Assembly: GCA_028023455.1 (NCBI GenBank)
Contig: JAQFVV010006469.1
Coordinates: 1,054,001 to 1,118,000 of the forward strand
From: Epiperipatus broadwayi
Taxonomy: Eukaryota; Onychophora; Udeonychophora; Euonychophora; Peripatidae
Direction: 5' to 3'
DNA length: 64,000 bases
Numbering within the stretch: the stretch's first letter is position 1; each line of letters starts with the position of its first letter. The notes beneath the pieces were generated by a model. It searched no databases. It was not told where the DNA came from and saw only the letters and a program-made list of their open reading frames with translations. Both the position numbers and the translations under genes were made by a program. Positions 10,920 to 20,299 of this stretch are shown here, piece by piece.

Positions 10920-11685
10920 GTATTTATTTGTACAGATTAATATAGATAATGATAACATAATTAATATAGTTGAGCAATAAGGTATTATAAGCAGTTATAC
11001 ATGATTATCATTGATAGTAATGTATCTCAGATATTTCTACTTTAGACATTTTATTCTGGCATCACTGCATTTCAATTTTCAATAAATCTCTAATGACAAT
11101 ATAAAAATTAGATTTTCTTAAATTGTATAGTTTATATAGCCAAAGTTTAAACTGGAATCCAAAAAATTCCATATTTATAATAAGCAGATGAGGAATATAG
11201 TTTTTTTTTCCTAAATACTTTTATATTAATTATTAAAAACAATTGATATAGAAAATACTTCTTCTTTCATCAAATCATCATCAAAGAAGGTGGTTTAGAT
11301 TACATTATTATATGATATTATACAAATTTAATTTAAAATATTCTAACAGTATTAGTAGAATAAAATTTCTAATAAGATTAGAGTAAATGAAAGCTAAATC
11401 TGGAAATAGATAAAACTCAATAAATAAAGTTAATCTGTCTTATAATTGTTAACAATATGAAAAACATATATTCTAAGAGTTAGATAGGATTTGGAATACA
11501 TATACCAAGTATTCAGCTGTAAATCAAGTTTTATGATTCTAAAAAAATCCTATAGCAATATGATTTAATGATAAAAACACTGCAATAGTTTGAAAGCACT
11601 CTTCATAAAGTCTTGATAAAAATTATTCTAGAATCTTGTGATTGAAATTTTTCTAAAGTATAATTATACTAATTTTCCTAAAGGG
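10920..11685. other. AT-rich DNA, nothing recognised
   Basis: Short frames only. No motif or shared repeat was seen in this stretch. Confidence 0.45.
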
Positions 11686-11687
11686 CT

Positions 11688-11998
11688 TTGAGCATTTCAT
11701 CATTAGTTTTTCAATGAAATGGACAGTTGAATAGTTGGAAGGTGAGAAAATTGAAGCCTGTCTATTAAATTTTGAGAAATTGCTATCTTAATATAAACTA
11801 AGCACTCATTGTATATATGTGTGGGAGATTATGACCTGGTCCAACTGATGAGTGCTGGTTTTGCACAAAATATGAATATAAGTAATCATGCACATGCCTT
11901 TTTCACATGTATGTGGTCATGTGTATCAGTTACTTGAGATAGAATGGAGGATGAATAAACTGAAAAATCCTCAGTTCAAATCCCTCTATTTACATATA
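11688..11998 (+). repeat. Family B hammerhead repeat, single copy
   Basis: It begins with GGGCTTTGAGCATTTCATCA and TCAATGAAATGGA, as in the 52-kb copies. It continues through TTGAAGCCTGTC and CTATCTTAATATAAACTAAG to the hammerhead-like core. It ends with the GTGTATCAGTTACTTGAGAT block and a B-box-like GTTCAAATCCC. This copy shows that the unit is longer than the ribozyme core, about 310 bp here. Confidence 0.7.
11836..11885 (+). ncRNA. Hammerhead motif, family B, G12 lost
   Basis: CTGATGA (11845-11851) is preceded by TCCAA and followed by stem II GTGC/GCAC and then AAAATATGAATATA. The G of the GAAA block is changed to A, so the core is broken and this copy should not cleave. Outer stem I pairing (GATTA with TAATC) is still possible. 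Confidence 0.5.
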
Positions 11999-12292
11999 TA
12001 AGAAACATTCAGCATGAGCAAGTTATATACTGCCTAAGAATTAATATACATCAATAAATACAAAACAGCACTGTGAAATTATATATAGTTTGGCTTAGAA
12101 GACAAGATTTGGTTGATTTGAATCCATCTTAGTAGCCATTAGCATATTTTTCTAATCTCTCAATAAATGTTAATTATAAGTTATAAATATATACTATGGT
12201 ATATTACCAAACTAAAATAGATATTGATATCTAAGCATTACCTTAATAATAATAAATATCAAAAATATTTAAAGAGCATTATAAAATATCAT

Positions 12293-12352
12293 GGTACATG
12301 ATCACCATTTTTTATGCTTACACAAACTATTACCACAGAGGCAAAACTCCAT
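12293..12352 (+). repeat. Family A head fragment
   Basis: ACATGATCACCATTTTTTAT followed by GCTTACACAAACTATTACC and ACAGAGGCAAAACT matches the left end of family A copies at 57858 and 63926. The copy stops after about 60 bases and lacks the hammerhead part. Confidence 0.65.
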
Positions 12353-12481
12353 ATACAGACCAAATATTTACAGAAATTTACAATTTACAATGAAGACTTA
12401 CACTTTGGGGTTTTAGTTTAATCACAGTCATAATATTACAGGCATAGATATTAATAAACAAGCTCAAGTAATCATAAAACA

Positions 12482-12928
12482 CTATAAATAGTAATAATCA
12501 GTCATTAAGCTAATGCACATGCAATTTGTGGATTTTAACTATAAATGAATACTCTAACATTCCAAACACAAGATAAAATCTTTGTGAAAAGATAGAATGA
12601 ATCCATCTATTTTTTCAACCCAAACATTTAAGTATGGGAAAATCTTAAGCATTTGGAAATGAGAGTGTGAATTCTAATAAATTTCACAAGCATCATTCAT
12701 TCAGGCAAAGTAAAAGTAATTTAAAGTGATTGTTTTATCTTCACGCTCTCATTTCCAAATGCTTAAGATTTGCCCATACTTAAATGTTTAGGTTGAAAGA
12801 ATAGATGAATTCATTTTATCTTTTCACAAAGACTTTATCTTGTTTTTGGAAAGCAAGAGTATTCATTTATAGTTGAAATCCACAAAGTGCATGTGCATTA
12901 TCTTCATGACTGATTATTACTATTTACA
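12482..12928. repeat. Long inverted repeat (hairpin element)
   Basis: Arms 12482-12670 and 12741-12928 are near-perfect reverse complements of about 188 bases separated by about 70 bases. Sequences such as AGTAATAATCAGTCAT at the outer left pair with ATGACTGATTATTACT at the outer right. GAGAGTG at the inner left faces CGCTCTC at the inner right with one change. No transposase and no clear target duplication were found. It may be a fold-back or MITE-like element, or a head-to-head duplication like the family A, B and D pairs. Confidence 0.8.
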
Positions 12929-12934
12929 GTTTCA

Positions 12935-14095
12935 AAAACATCATGCTATATAAAATAAATGCTTATTTATATAAAACACTATGTAAATTATAAATAAAAA
13001 TATATAAAAAAGGGAAGTTTAATTAAAATCAGATATTTAAAAAATCTTGTAATAAGAAATACCAGATTTTAAGTAAGTTTTTTCTGGTTAGAATTTTAAT
13101 TGAATATGTGAATGTTATCCCATAGTAAATTAATACATTATATTGTTTATAGTCATGCATTATTCACTTTGTTTTGAGAGTATGAGCACAGAAAAAAGTA
13201 TGACCATGTTTTATTCTTATTTAACTTAACTGCAAAACATTCTTTCAGAATAGATTCTTTATGAAAGATAAATAGTTAGATCATAAAAGCATGTACAGAT
13301 CTGAATCAATGGGGATGGGGAATATATGGTATGATAATCTTGTCTAATAAATGATTAGTAATAATCATTAATATATTTATCTAAAGTGGATGATGTTAAA
13401 GATGTAAGAACAGAAAGTTTGATATTTTTAAAACAAATTGTAGTAAATTGATACTGATAAATACCAAATAAATTGTAAGGGTCTGAATAAGATATTGTTC
13501 TTAATAACTAAAGAATGATGAAAAACCATCTTATGAGTCATGTATCGTTTTAGGTGTCATTATTAATATAATTCAAGAATGATGGATAGTTGAATGATTT
13601 TAATTTATAAATTATTCGTTTAAATTTAAATGTAATATATAAATAAATAATCCAATATAAATAAATAATCCAATACTTTATTACTGATAAGTTGTGTGAA
13701 ATTTGGAATGATACAGAATTGAGCTTTGATCTAAGAACCTTTAATTTTTCAGTGTTAGTGTTACGATTGTAAGCAGTTTTAAATAACATTTTACTAAAAA
13801 TTGTGCAATAAATAACTAAATGTAGATTCTTAAACATAAACAAGTATTTATGATTCATTGAATTAATATTATATATTAATTTACAATTTTATGCAATATA
13901 ATAATATTTTTATATTTCTCCTATTAATCATGAATAATGTTCTATCTTTTGCTACAAAATCCAACTCAAATCATTCAATATTAATAGATGTTGTATATCT
14001 TCACATATCTTAATATATTCTTCTGAAAGTTTATGATATTGACATTTTACTTGTAACTATATGTTGGTTATTTCATCATCTAATTTTTAATTGTT
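12935..14095. other. AT-rich DNA, nothing recognised
   Basis: The minus-strand frame at 13550-13858 is low-complexity and not protein-like. A short 21-base tandem repeat (AATAAATAATCCAATA units) is at about 13636-13676. Confidence 0.4.
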
Positions 14096-14097
14096 AA

Positions 14098-14405
14098 ATA
14101 CTTTAAAAAAATTTAAACTTTATTTGAATTTTTTAGTATTGTTAATTAGCAGTAATCATACAGAGGTTAATATATAAGCAATACTTCAAATTGTATTATT
14201 CTATTTTTTTTTCAGGTATTGCTATCCTGGTCAGCCTAGTTAGTTTATCACTTTAAATTTAATATTCATGAATCTAAAGGACACCTGTTCAATTTCCATG
14301 TTATTATTATTATTAGTCAGCAAAATAGAATACTACTATTCTAAACAGTATGTACTAATTTATATTTTATTACTATCAGTCAGTTTAAATGAATTTTGAA
14401 CTTTC
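14098..14405. repeat. Family D inverted pair, old copy
   Basis: The left arm (about 14098-14250, minus) has the order seen at 7403-7590: TTAGCAGTAATCATACAG, GGTTAATATATAAGCAATAC, TTCAAATTGTATTATTC, a T run and CAGGTATTGCTATCCTGGTC. The right part (about 14310-14405, plus) is a shorter, diverged inverse copy. The hammerhead-like positions are eroded. Confidence 0.5.
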
Positions 14406-14409
14406 CAAA

Positions 14410-15660
14410 AAATATTTAACAATTAAAATAAGATGATGGAAAGAGTCCAATCTATAATTACAACCAATTTACACATGTATAGATTTGTTTCAAGAGTAAT
14501 ATGTTATAAAATATCTGGAAGCAATGGCAGCTCCTAATAAAATTTATGGGGGTGCTACTTCAGGCAGCTTTTAGCTATTGTTTTAATATTGTCTAAAACA
14601 AAGCAAGCACATAAAAAGAAAATTTATACATAAACTTGATAAAATCCTAAACAAATAATAGACCTGCTGTGATTGAAACTTTACCTCCGAAACAAATCTG
14701 TAAATACATACCAAATTAAACACACTTACAATCTTCTAAAAAGAAAAAGAAACTATTCTTACCTCAGTATTACATAATCTTCTGAATAGGATAAACTTGT
14801 CACTGAAAAGCTTGCTTTCATTGTTAATTTAACATTTTAAACTATGCTGTGATGTCATGCAAAAATGCTGGCACAAAGAAATGGATGCTTTCATTTCTAT
14901 TTTGGAGGATCATCAAAAAGTTCAGTCTGCCCTAGTGATTACTCATTATTTTGACTAGAATAAATGTAGTCATTATTATAAAGTAAATACATGTTTGTTT
15001 CTTCCTTTTTTAAACAAAATTTTAGGTCATCATTTGTCAAAAGATTCTGTGCAGCCATTATTTTACAAAATCTCAAAATAAGAATAATTATTGCCAGATC
15101 AATGTGGCTGTGTACAGTGGTTCTAATCCCAAAGTATCTTTTTTATTAATAGCCTAAATTGTTGCAGTTCAAGTTCGATCTATTCATTTAAAAATGAAAT
15201 CCATTCTTATTGTTTGACTTTGCTGCTTAAGGATTATATAATGTACAAAGAAAGAAAGAAAGACTTATTAAGTGATTATATTGGATGTTATCAAAAATAG
15301 GGAGAGAATTAGCACTATGTGAGTGACAGTGTGTTCTCTCTACCTAGCATGCAGCTTCCTATCTAAGACATCTGTGCATGTGCATATCAGCTAAACACTG
15401 TATCACTGGAACTATAAAGCACACAGTTCTATACAAGGATTTTTGTAATTTTTTCATGAACTAGGGATGGCTTCTGACATTAAGTTTAAAGATTATATAT
15501 GGTACAAGTATAAAGATAGCATTAAAAAAACTCATTATGAATGTTATAGGGGATGACTGCAGTTCTGCACTGTCTCAGAGCATACATTTCCTTCTAAAGA
15601 AAATTACAAAACCATTTTATGACTAGTACAATAAATATCAAAAATAATTTGATACCCCAT
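14410..15660. other. AT-rich DNA, nothing recognised
   Basis: No recognised coding motif. Around 14523-14570 a stretch (CAATGGCAGCTCCTAATAAA) resembles a hAT-type element end, but no partner end was found. Confidence 0.4.
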
Positions 15661-15833
15661 TGAATTAAGTAAACATATTATCACATGATCACATTTTCTA
15701 TACTAGCACATTAATTGTTGATAAACAGAGCAAAACTCTCCATACAGTATTGCCACCTGTGCTAAACAGAGTAATCAATGGATGCCAGAAGGCTTGTGCA
15801 TAAAATCCCTATCTAATGCCTACTCATCCAATA

Positions 15834-15875
15834 TCCCCAGACTAGTTTCTGGCTTGTGGCCTTCGTCAGTGAGGA
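15834..15875 (-). ncRNA. Hammerhead ribozyme motif, family A, left arm
   Basis: This is the minus-strand mirror of the motif at 15933-15974, with the same core: CTGACGA, stem II GGC/GCC, GAAAC, a TA loop, GTC and a 6-bp stem I TCCTCA/TGGGGA. A transcript crossing the whole palindrome would have to fold either as one long hairpin or as ribozymes. Confidence 0.65.
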
Positions 15876-15932
15876 GCTTTGGATCTGAGAGCACTGCATC
15901 TAGATCTGATGCAGTGCTCTCAGATCCAAAGC

Positions 15933-15974
15933 TCCTCACTGACGAAGGCCACAAGCCAGAAACTAGTCTGGGGA
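15933..15974 (+). ncRNA. Hammerhead ribozyme motif, family A, right arm
   Basis: Stem I strand TCCTCA (15933-15938) is followed by CTGACGA (15939-15945). Stem II GGC/GCC has a CACAA loop with an A-A mismatch at its base. Then come GAAAC (15959-15963), TA, GTC (15966-15968) and the second stem I strand TGGGGA (15969-15974). Stem I pairs in all six positions with one G-U. The predicted cut is after C15968. Stem III is only AC/GU, but ACTAGT is self-complementary, as in dimeric type I hammerheads. Such minimal motifs are known from Penelope-like elements. Stem II is short, so activity is not certain. Confidence 0.7.
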
Positions 15975-16104
15975 TATTGGATGAGTAGGCATTAGATAGG
16001 GATTTTATGCACAAGCCTTCTGGCATCCATTGATTACTCTGTTTAGCACAGGTGGCAATATTGTAGGGAGAGTTTTGCTCTGTTTATAAACATATTATCA
16101 TGAT

Positions 16105-17180
16105 TCAGTAATGAAGGTTAGTATTCTTCAAACTAACTAGTGAGATCTCTCTTCCAATCCTACAAATTAATTCAAATTATTACTATATAGAGGCATTCAC
16201 TGAAATGCCTCATAGAATAAAAAAATTAAACAATTGATATACAGAACTCTTGGCTGTGGGATAATCCAATTAGGTTTACCAATATCAGGCTAATACCTTC
16301 AAATTATCTTCCGTTTCCTTAAAATAATATATTTTAATTCATCATATATACTATTACAAAGAACTGTCATTCAGAATTATTAGCTCAATATATTTCAAAA
16401 ATTCATTCTATATTTTATCTATTCAAAATTAGTATCAAATATATATAGTAAGAAGATTTTGCACAGATTAATCCTTATATAAATATAGTAAAATATATAA
16501 ACAAAGCATGCATAATTCAAGAAAGATTAAACAATTTCTAGAAGTCAACAGAGATTTGAAGTTTATAAATTAGATTTACAAATTTAATAATGTAAAACTA
16601 AATTAAATTATCAAAGATAAATAATAAAAAAATTGAAAAAGATAGAATTCAAATATTTGTGCAATATCTTTCGAACTAAGTGCTAACTCCAGAAATCATG
16701 CGAATTATGTTTTCTCTTGCAAAGATTTTATAATATATATATATATATAACCATCAAAAAATACAATGCATATATAAATCTATAATATTGTGAGCTAATA
16801 TTTAGCTAAAAACATTTAATTCGTTATTTCAATGTACAGTATATATATATTCCATATCCTAATATGTTTTTCCATATTCAAAACTTCGGGTCTACCTGAT
16901 GAAGATATTTTTTACTAGAAGTGCATGAGTAATGTCAGAAGAATGAACTTGGTTTTTTTTTTAGTGATTGCGATCTTATAATATATTGATTGCTGTTCAG
17001 GAATGCACTAAATTCCATATTTTTTATTAACTTATAATGTTATTTATTACACTTACACGCACTCACATATATATATATATATATCATTTCCATACAGTGT
17101 TTTTGACTGAGTATCAGAGGAGAAAAAGTATAATAAAATAAAGTAAAAACTGCTTTATTTCTACAAATCCTCATCTTGTA
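16105..17180. other. AT-rich DNA with TA runs
   Basis: Short (TA)n runs are at about 16732-16750, 16840-16850 and 17066-17085. No recognised coding or SINE sequence was seen. Confidence 0.45.
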
Positions 17181-17184
17181 AAGA

Positions 17185-17400
17185 TGATAGTCTGGACCAA
17201 CTGATGATTGCTGGTTTAGCATGAAATACGTATATTGGTGATTATTTATCTTTTCAGCATATATGTGTTTAGGTGTATCAGTGTTATTAGATAGAGTGGA
17301 GAGAGGTGGGTGGTGTGAAAGTTTGTGCTCATAAACCCTATATTACATATATATAGCCACAGGTATATAACAAGCCTGTGTTTCAGTTAATCCTCATCTT
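17185..17400 (+). repeat. Family B hammerhead repeat, single copy
   Basis: It has the usual order: the hammerhead core, ATTATTTATCTTTTCAGCAT, a GTGTATCAGTGTTATTAGAT block, GTTTGTGCTCATAAACCC in the B-box position, then ATTACATATATATAGCC. It ends with ACAGGTATATAACAAGCCTG, a small hairpin-forming end also seen at 58.7 kb and, in altered form, at 52.07 kb. A LINE endonuclease fragment follows directly. Confidence 0.7.
17188..17243 (+). ncRNA. Hammerhead ribozyme motif, family B, best copy
   Basis: Inner stem I strand ACCAA (17196-17200) is followed by CTGATGA (17201-17207). Stem II TGCT/AGCA has a 5-base loop. Then come GAAATACGTATA (17223-17234) and the second stem I strand TTGGT (17235-17239), which pairs perfectly with ACCAA. 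All catalytic core residues are present. Stem III is the self-complementary ATACGTAT. The nucleotide at the cut position is A (17234), which is allowed (UH). The base pair next to A9/G12 is U-U, which may weaken stem II. This is the best candidate in the window for an active family B ribozyme. Confidence 0.65.
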
Positions 17401-17718
17401 ATAATTTTAACAGGTGATTTCAACATGCCATATTCAACTTTTGTGAAAAAATATCTCCATTGGATTAATGCCAGTTTCATGAGTGCAGAAGGATTTGTTT
17501 CCACAAACTCTTTTTCTTTCTACATAAAAAAGCACTCCACACTAATAGATCTTCTTTTCTACTTTCCTGACTTTCATTTTTTCATCAATACAATATTAAT
17601 ATCTGTAAGCTTTTCAGAAAATCTAGTACTGGCAAGTGAAATTAAGGTAAACTTGCAAAGTCAACCAGTATTCAGGCTTAATACTGTTAGATTATTTTCT
17701 AAAATCCATCACTCCTGA
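17386..17718 (+). pseudogene. LINE APE endonuclease fragment
   Basis: The frame reads VNPHLIILTGDFNMPYSTF, where LIILTGDFNMP is the central motif of APE-type LINE endonucleases (L..GDFN.P). It continues to KKHSTLIDLLFYFPDFHFFI, which resembles the T..S.LDL.FT.PD block before the SDH motif, although SDH itself is not visible. It ends with a stop at 17716-17718. The 97-residue open run is only part of the domain. CR1/L2- or Jockey-like origin is likely. It sits just after a family B repeat and before a GIY-YIG fragment, so the region is a mosaic. Confidence 0.55.
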
Positions 17719-17836
17719 AACTGTCCTATCAGAAATTTACATTTATTTCAAAAAAATAAACATTACGAATTAAACCCTGTAAAATCATAGCAACACATCC
17801 TCCGTATTTTTCGAACATAGTAAACAATCTGGGCAC

Positions 17837-17986
17837 AACTTCATACCTTCCAACCCCATTATTTTATGTTCAGAGCCAAATGATTACAGGAGAAAAATAA
17901 AGGAGGCATTCTATATTAATAGAGACATCCATGCCATTAACAGAAAGGACACATGCTTCGAGATCTCGAAAAAATGGGCTACGTAA
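17837..17986 (+). pseudogene. Penelope-like GIY-YIG endonuclease tail
   Basis: The translation NFIPSNPIILCSEPNDYRRK followed by IKEAFYINRDIHAINRKDTC and FEISKKWAT, then stop, matches the end of the GIY-YIG domain of Penelope-like elements. The family pattern there is (R)RKIKEAL.I......LNR..G...S..W. In these elements the domain follows the reverse transcriptase and nicks the target. Only the last 49 codons remain here. The hammerhead-like remnant 50 bases downstream is where Penelope elements carry their terminal repeat. Confidence 0.6.
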
Positions 17987-18033
17987 CAGTAGCTTATTTG
18001 AATATTTACATTTGCATATATTTATTACACTTT

Positions 18034-18077
18034 TCATGAAGGCTATGAGTATGAGGCATGGTTCCTCGAAAACGTTC
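18034..18077 (+). ncRNA. Hammerhead-like remnant after GIY-YIG tail
   Basis: TCATGAAGG lies upstream of a GAGG/CCTC stem with a CATGGTT loop, followed by GAAAACGTTC. This is the layout CUGAUGA, stem II, GAAAC, GUU expected for a Penelope terminal repeat. The CUGAUGA block has lost bases and GAAAC has an extra A, so it is a decayed relic. Confidence 0.35.
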
Positions 18078-18089
18078 AGCCGATAAATT

Positions 18090-19430
18090 TTTAATAGTAA
18101 GTTATATTTTCTCTAATTAAGAATTACAATTAAGTATTTTTGTTTTTACATATAAGGAGAAATTAAAACCATATTAGTTCACTTTTATAAACATTATCAA
18201 ATCTATTATAAATGTTTATACTAGAAAAAATAAACTCCCACAACTAGAATATAGCTTAAACTAAAAATAGCTTCAACTAAAAATAGTTCTCCTTCAACAA
18301 CCTCTATTCCTTTAATCATAACTCTCAAACAAAAATATAAACACACACAACAAATCTTGGCTAATTATCTATTAAAAAATCAAAAATATATATGGCAGAT
18401 TCCCATAACTGGTCAAAAAAATGTATGTAATGGGTCCTTAATTATAAATCAAAAGCAACAATGCTATCATCCTTTTTTTTTTTTAAGATTCAAATGTGGT
18501 AATTGGAGATAACATGCTTCCTCCTACATACTATCACTTTAAATAATAAATTGTTTTTCCCTTCACCAATAAAAATTTACAATTATAAATATGTGATTTT
18601 TTTAAATATGTGATTTTTTTTCGCATGCATTAGTGAAGCTGCAATTATAATGTTTAATATCCAAATTTTAAACTTATTCCTGTACCAAACCTGCCCTTTT
18701 TTTATTTGGACATTATGTTGGGTATCATGGAATTACTAAATCTGATCTTGCCCTCAAGTTAAACAGCATTCTTGATAATACTCATCCATGATCTCATGCA
18801 ATACCCAAATTCTTGCTTAACCATCTCAAACACTTCATAAATAATAAACCTAATAAAGTTAATTTGAAATTATAATAAAAAAACTTTTGCTTACAGAATT
18901 AAGGCCATATATCCGTCATTGTTCTCTATAAATTTAAACTTTTTTGTCAGTCAACAAGCATATGATTAAATGATATTTAGATACAATGACATTGCATTAT
19001 CTCGACATTGCATTATCTCAGTCTAATTCTTCTCGGTATAGGTGTTTAAATAAAAATAAATAGAGCATTCATTTTTTTATCTGAAAAACATAGACATGCG
19101 CGTGCCTCTATGTGTAATATATTTTTTAATAATTGATTAATTTTATAATTAGTTTTTGCATAAGTTTTGTATGATTAGGGTGTTACTAGTTATCATCATT
19201 TAGTTCAGTAGTTTTCATAGATCAGCTAGATATAAAAAAATTATAATGGCAGCTCAAGGATAAAGGCGATAGCAATTTTTTTTCATCACCAAACATACGA
19301 TTCTTTTAATTTCTGCATTTTGTATTCCATTTCTTTTATTATTAATCAAGTTATAAATACTTCAAATAAAAAAGTAATTTAATTATTTACAATGAATAAT
19401 TTAAGCCATTTCAATTATTTTAAAAGTGAC
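18090..19430. other. AT-rich DNA, nothing recognised
   Basis: No motif was recognised. A duplicated short phrase (AAATATGTGATTTTTTT, twice) is at about 18585-18620. Confidence 0.45.
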
Positions 19431-19439
19431 ATTGTTGTC

Positions 19440-19552
19440 ATTTTTGGTGGTCCTATTGTTGCTACTGTGCTGCCACTGCCACTGTTGTCGTTGATTTTGT
19501 TGTTGCTGCTACTTCTGTCGCCACTGCCGCTGTTGTTGTCATTATTAAGGTT
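19440..19552 (+). repeat. Degenerate CTG/TTG-rich trinucleotide tract
   Basis: An impure run of TTG, CTG, CTA and CCA triplets that gives a Leu/Pro-rich translation in one frame. It looks like an old microsatellite, not a protein-coding gene. Confidence 0.6.
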
Positions 19553-20299
19553 CAAAAAGGAACTTTATTGGACTAAACAATATTTACATATATTTCAGAT
19601 GACACAAATATGTTTACATTTGTAATTAGCTTACAGATGCATATTGATTTGTATATGTACATAGTATGTATTGAGGGGGGGGGTAACTGTTTTGAAACGA
19701 ACAAATACTTATGATGACATAACAAATTTTAGCATTGTGAAAGATCTATGAGGTTTAGGTTATTGGTTGTTAACCATTTATATTGGGGGGGGGGTGTCAG
19801 AATTTTGAGAACAGGTAACAGATTACATAAATTTCACTGTTCAAATCATAAAGTTAGCAAGTCTTCCGCTATAGTGTTACCTCCTGAGATTGATCATGAA
19901 CAAGGTCTACAATCAAGAGATTATTTCTAAATTACATATGTGTGCAATGTACAAGTTTGCTTGTTTTTAATAAATATGCTATAGTAGAGTTCAATATTTT
20001 GTTATTTTTATTTGCAGTTCATGGTGTTTGAATATCATGTTTAAATTCTCATTTTTGTTGTAATGATTGTGTGGTCTACTGTCTTTGCTGGGACTAGTTT
20101 TTGTTTCAGTATCTTGTATGAGTAGGAAATTAACATGGAATAATTTGATCCCAGTTGCTTGTGATTTTTTTTTGCAGTGATGATTATGCATTTGTTTAAC
20201 TGATTATAAGGCTGCTTGATGTTTGAATAGTGACCAAGTGGTAGAATATATATCCAGATGAACTATTTTGCTACCTCTGATTTTCATTTGTGATAAATT

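Larger units (their letters stand above)
15671..16100. mobile_element. Family A palindromic element with target duplication
   Basis: Arms 15721-15900 and 15908-16087 are each 180 bases, almost perfect reverse complements, around a 7-base centre. Only a few mismatches are visible. A 37-base head (CATGATCACATTTTCTATAC...) precedes the left arm. The 14-base direct repeat TAAACATATTATCA flanks the whole unit (15670-15683 and 16087-16100), which looks like a target-site duplication. Each arm carries a hammerhead motif, on opposite strands. The outer ends contain GCAAAACTCTCC and its complement, shared with the other family A copies. The frames of 68 residues on both strands are by-products of the palindrome, not genes. 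Confidence 0.8.

Noticed and set aside
14523-14570. Possible hAT transposon end (CAATGGCAGCTCCTAATAAA)
   Set aside because: No matching opposite end, 8-bp duplication or transposase was found.
15782-16026. Two 68-residue frames on opposite strands with nearly the same protein sequence
   Set aside because: They are a mirror effect of the family A palindrome. A related frame at 43025-43294 is also explained by the ribozyme repeat, so no gene is called.
19392-19625. Leu-rich 77-residue frame that could be a membrane segment
   Set aside because: Mostly a degenerate CTG/TTG triplet tract; no conserved features.
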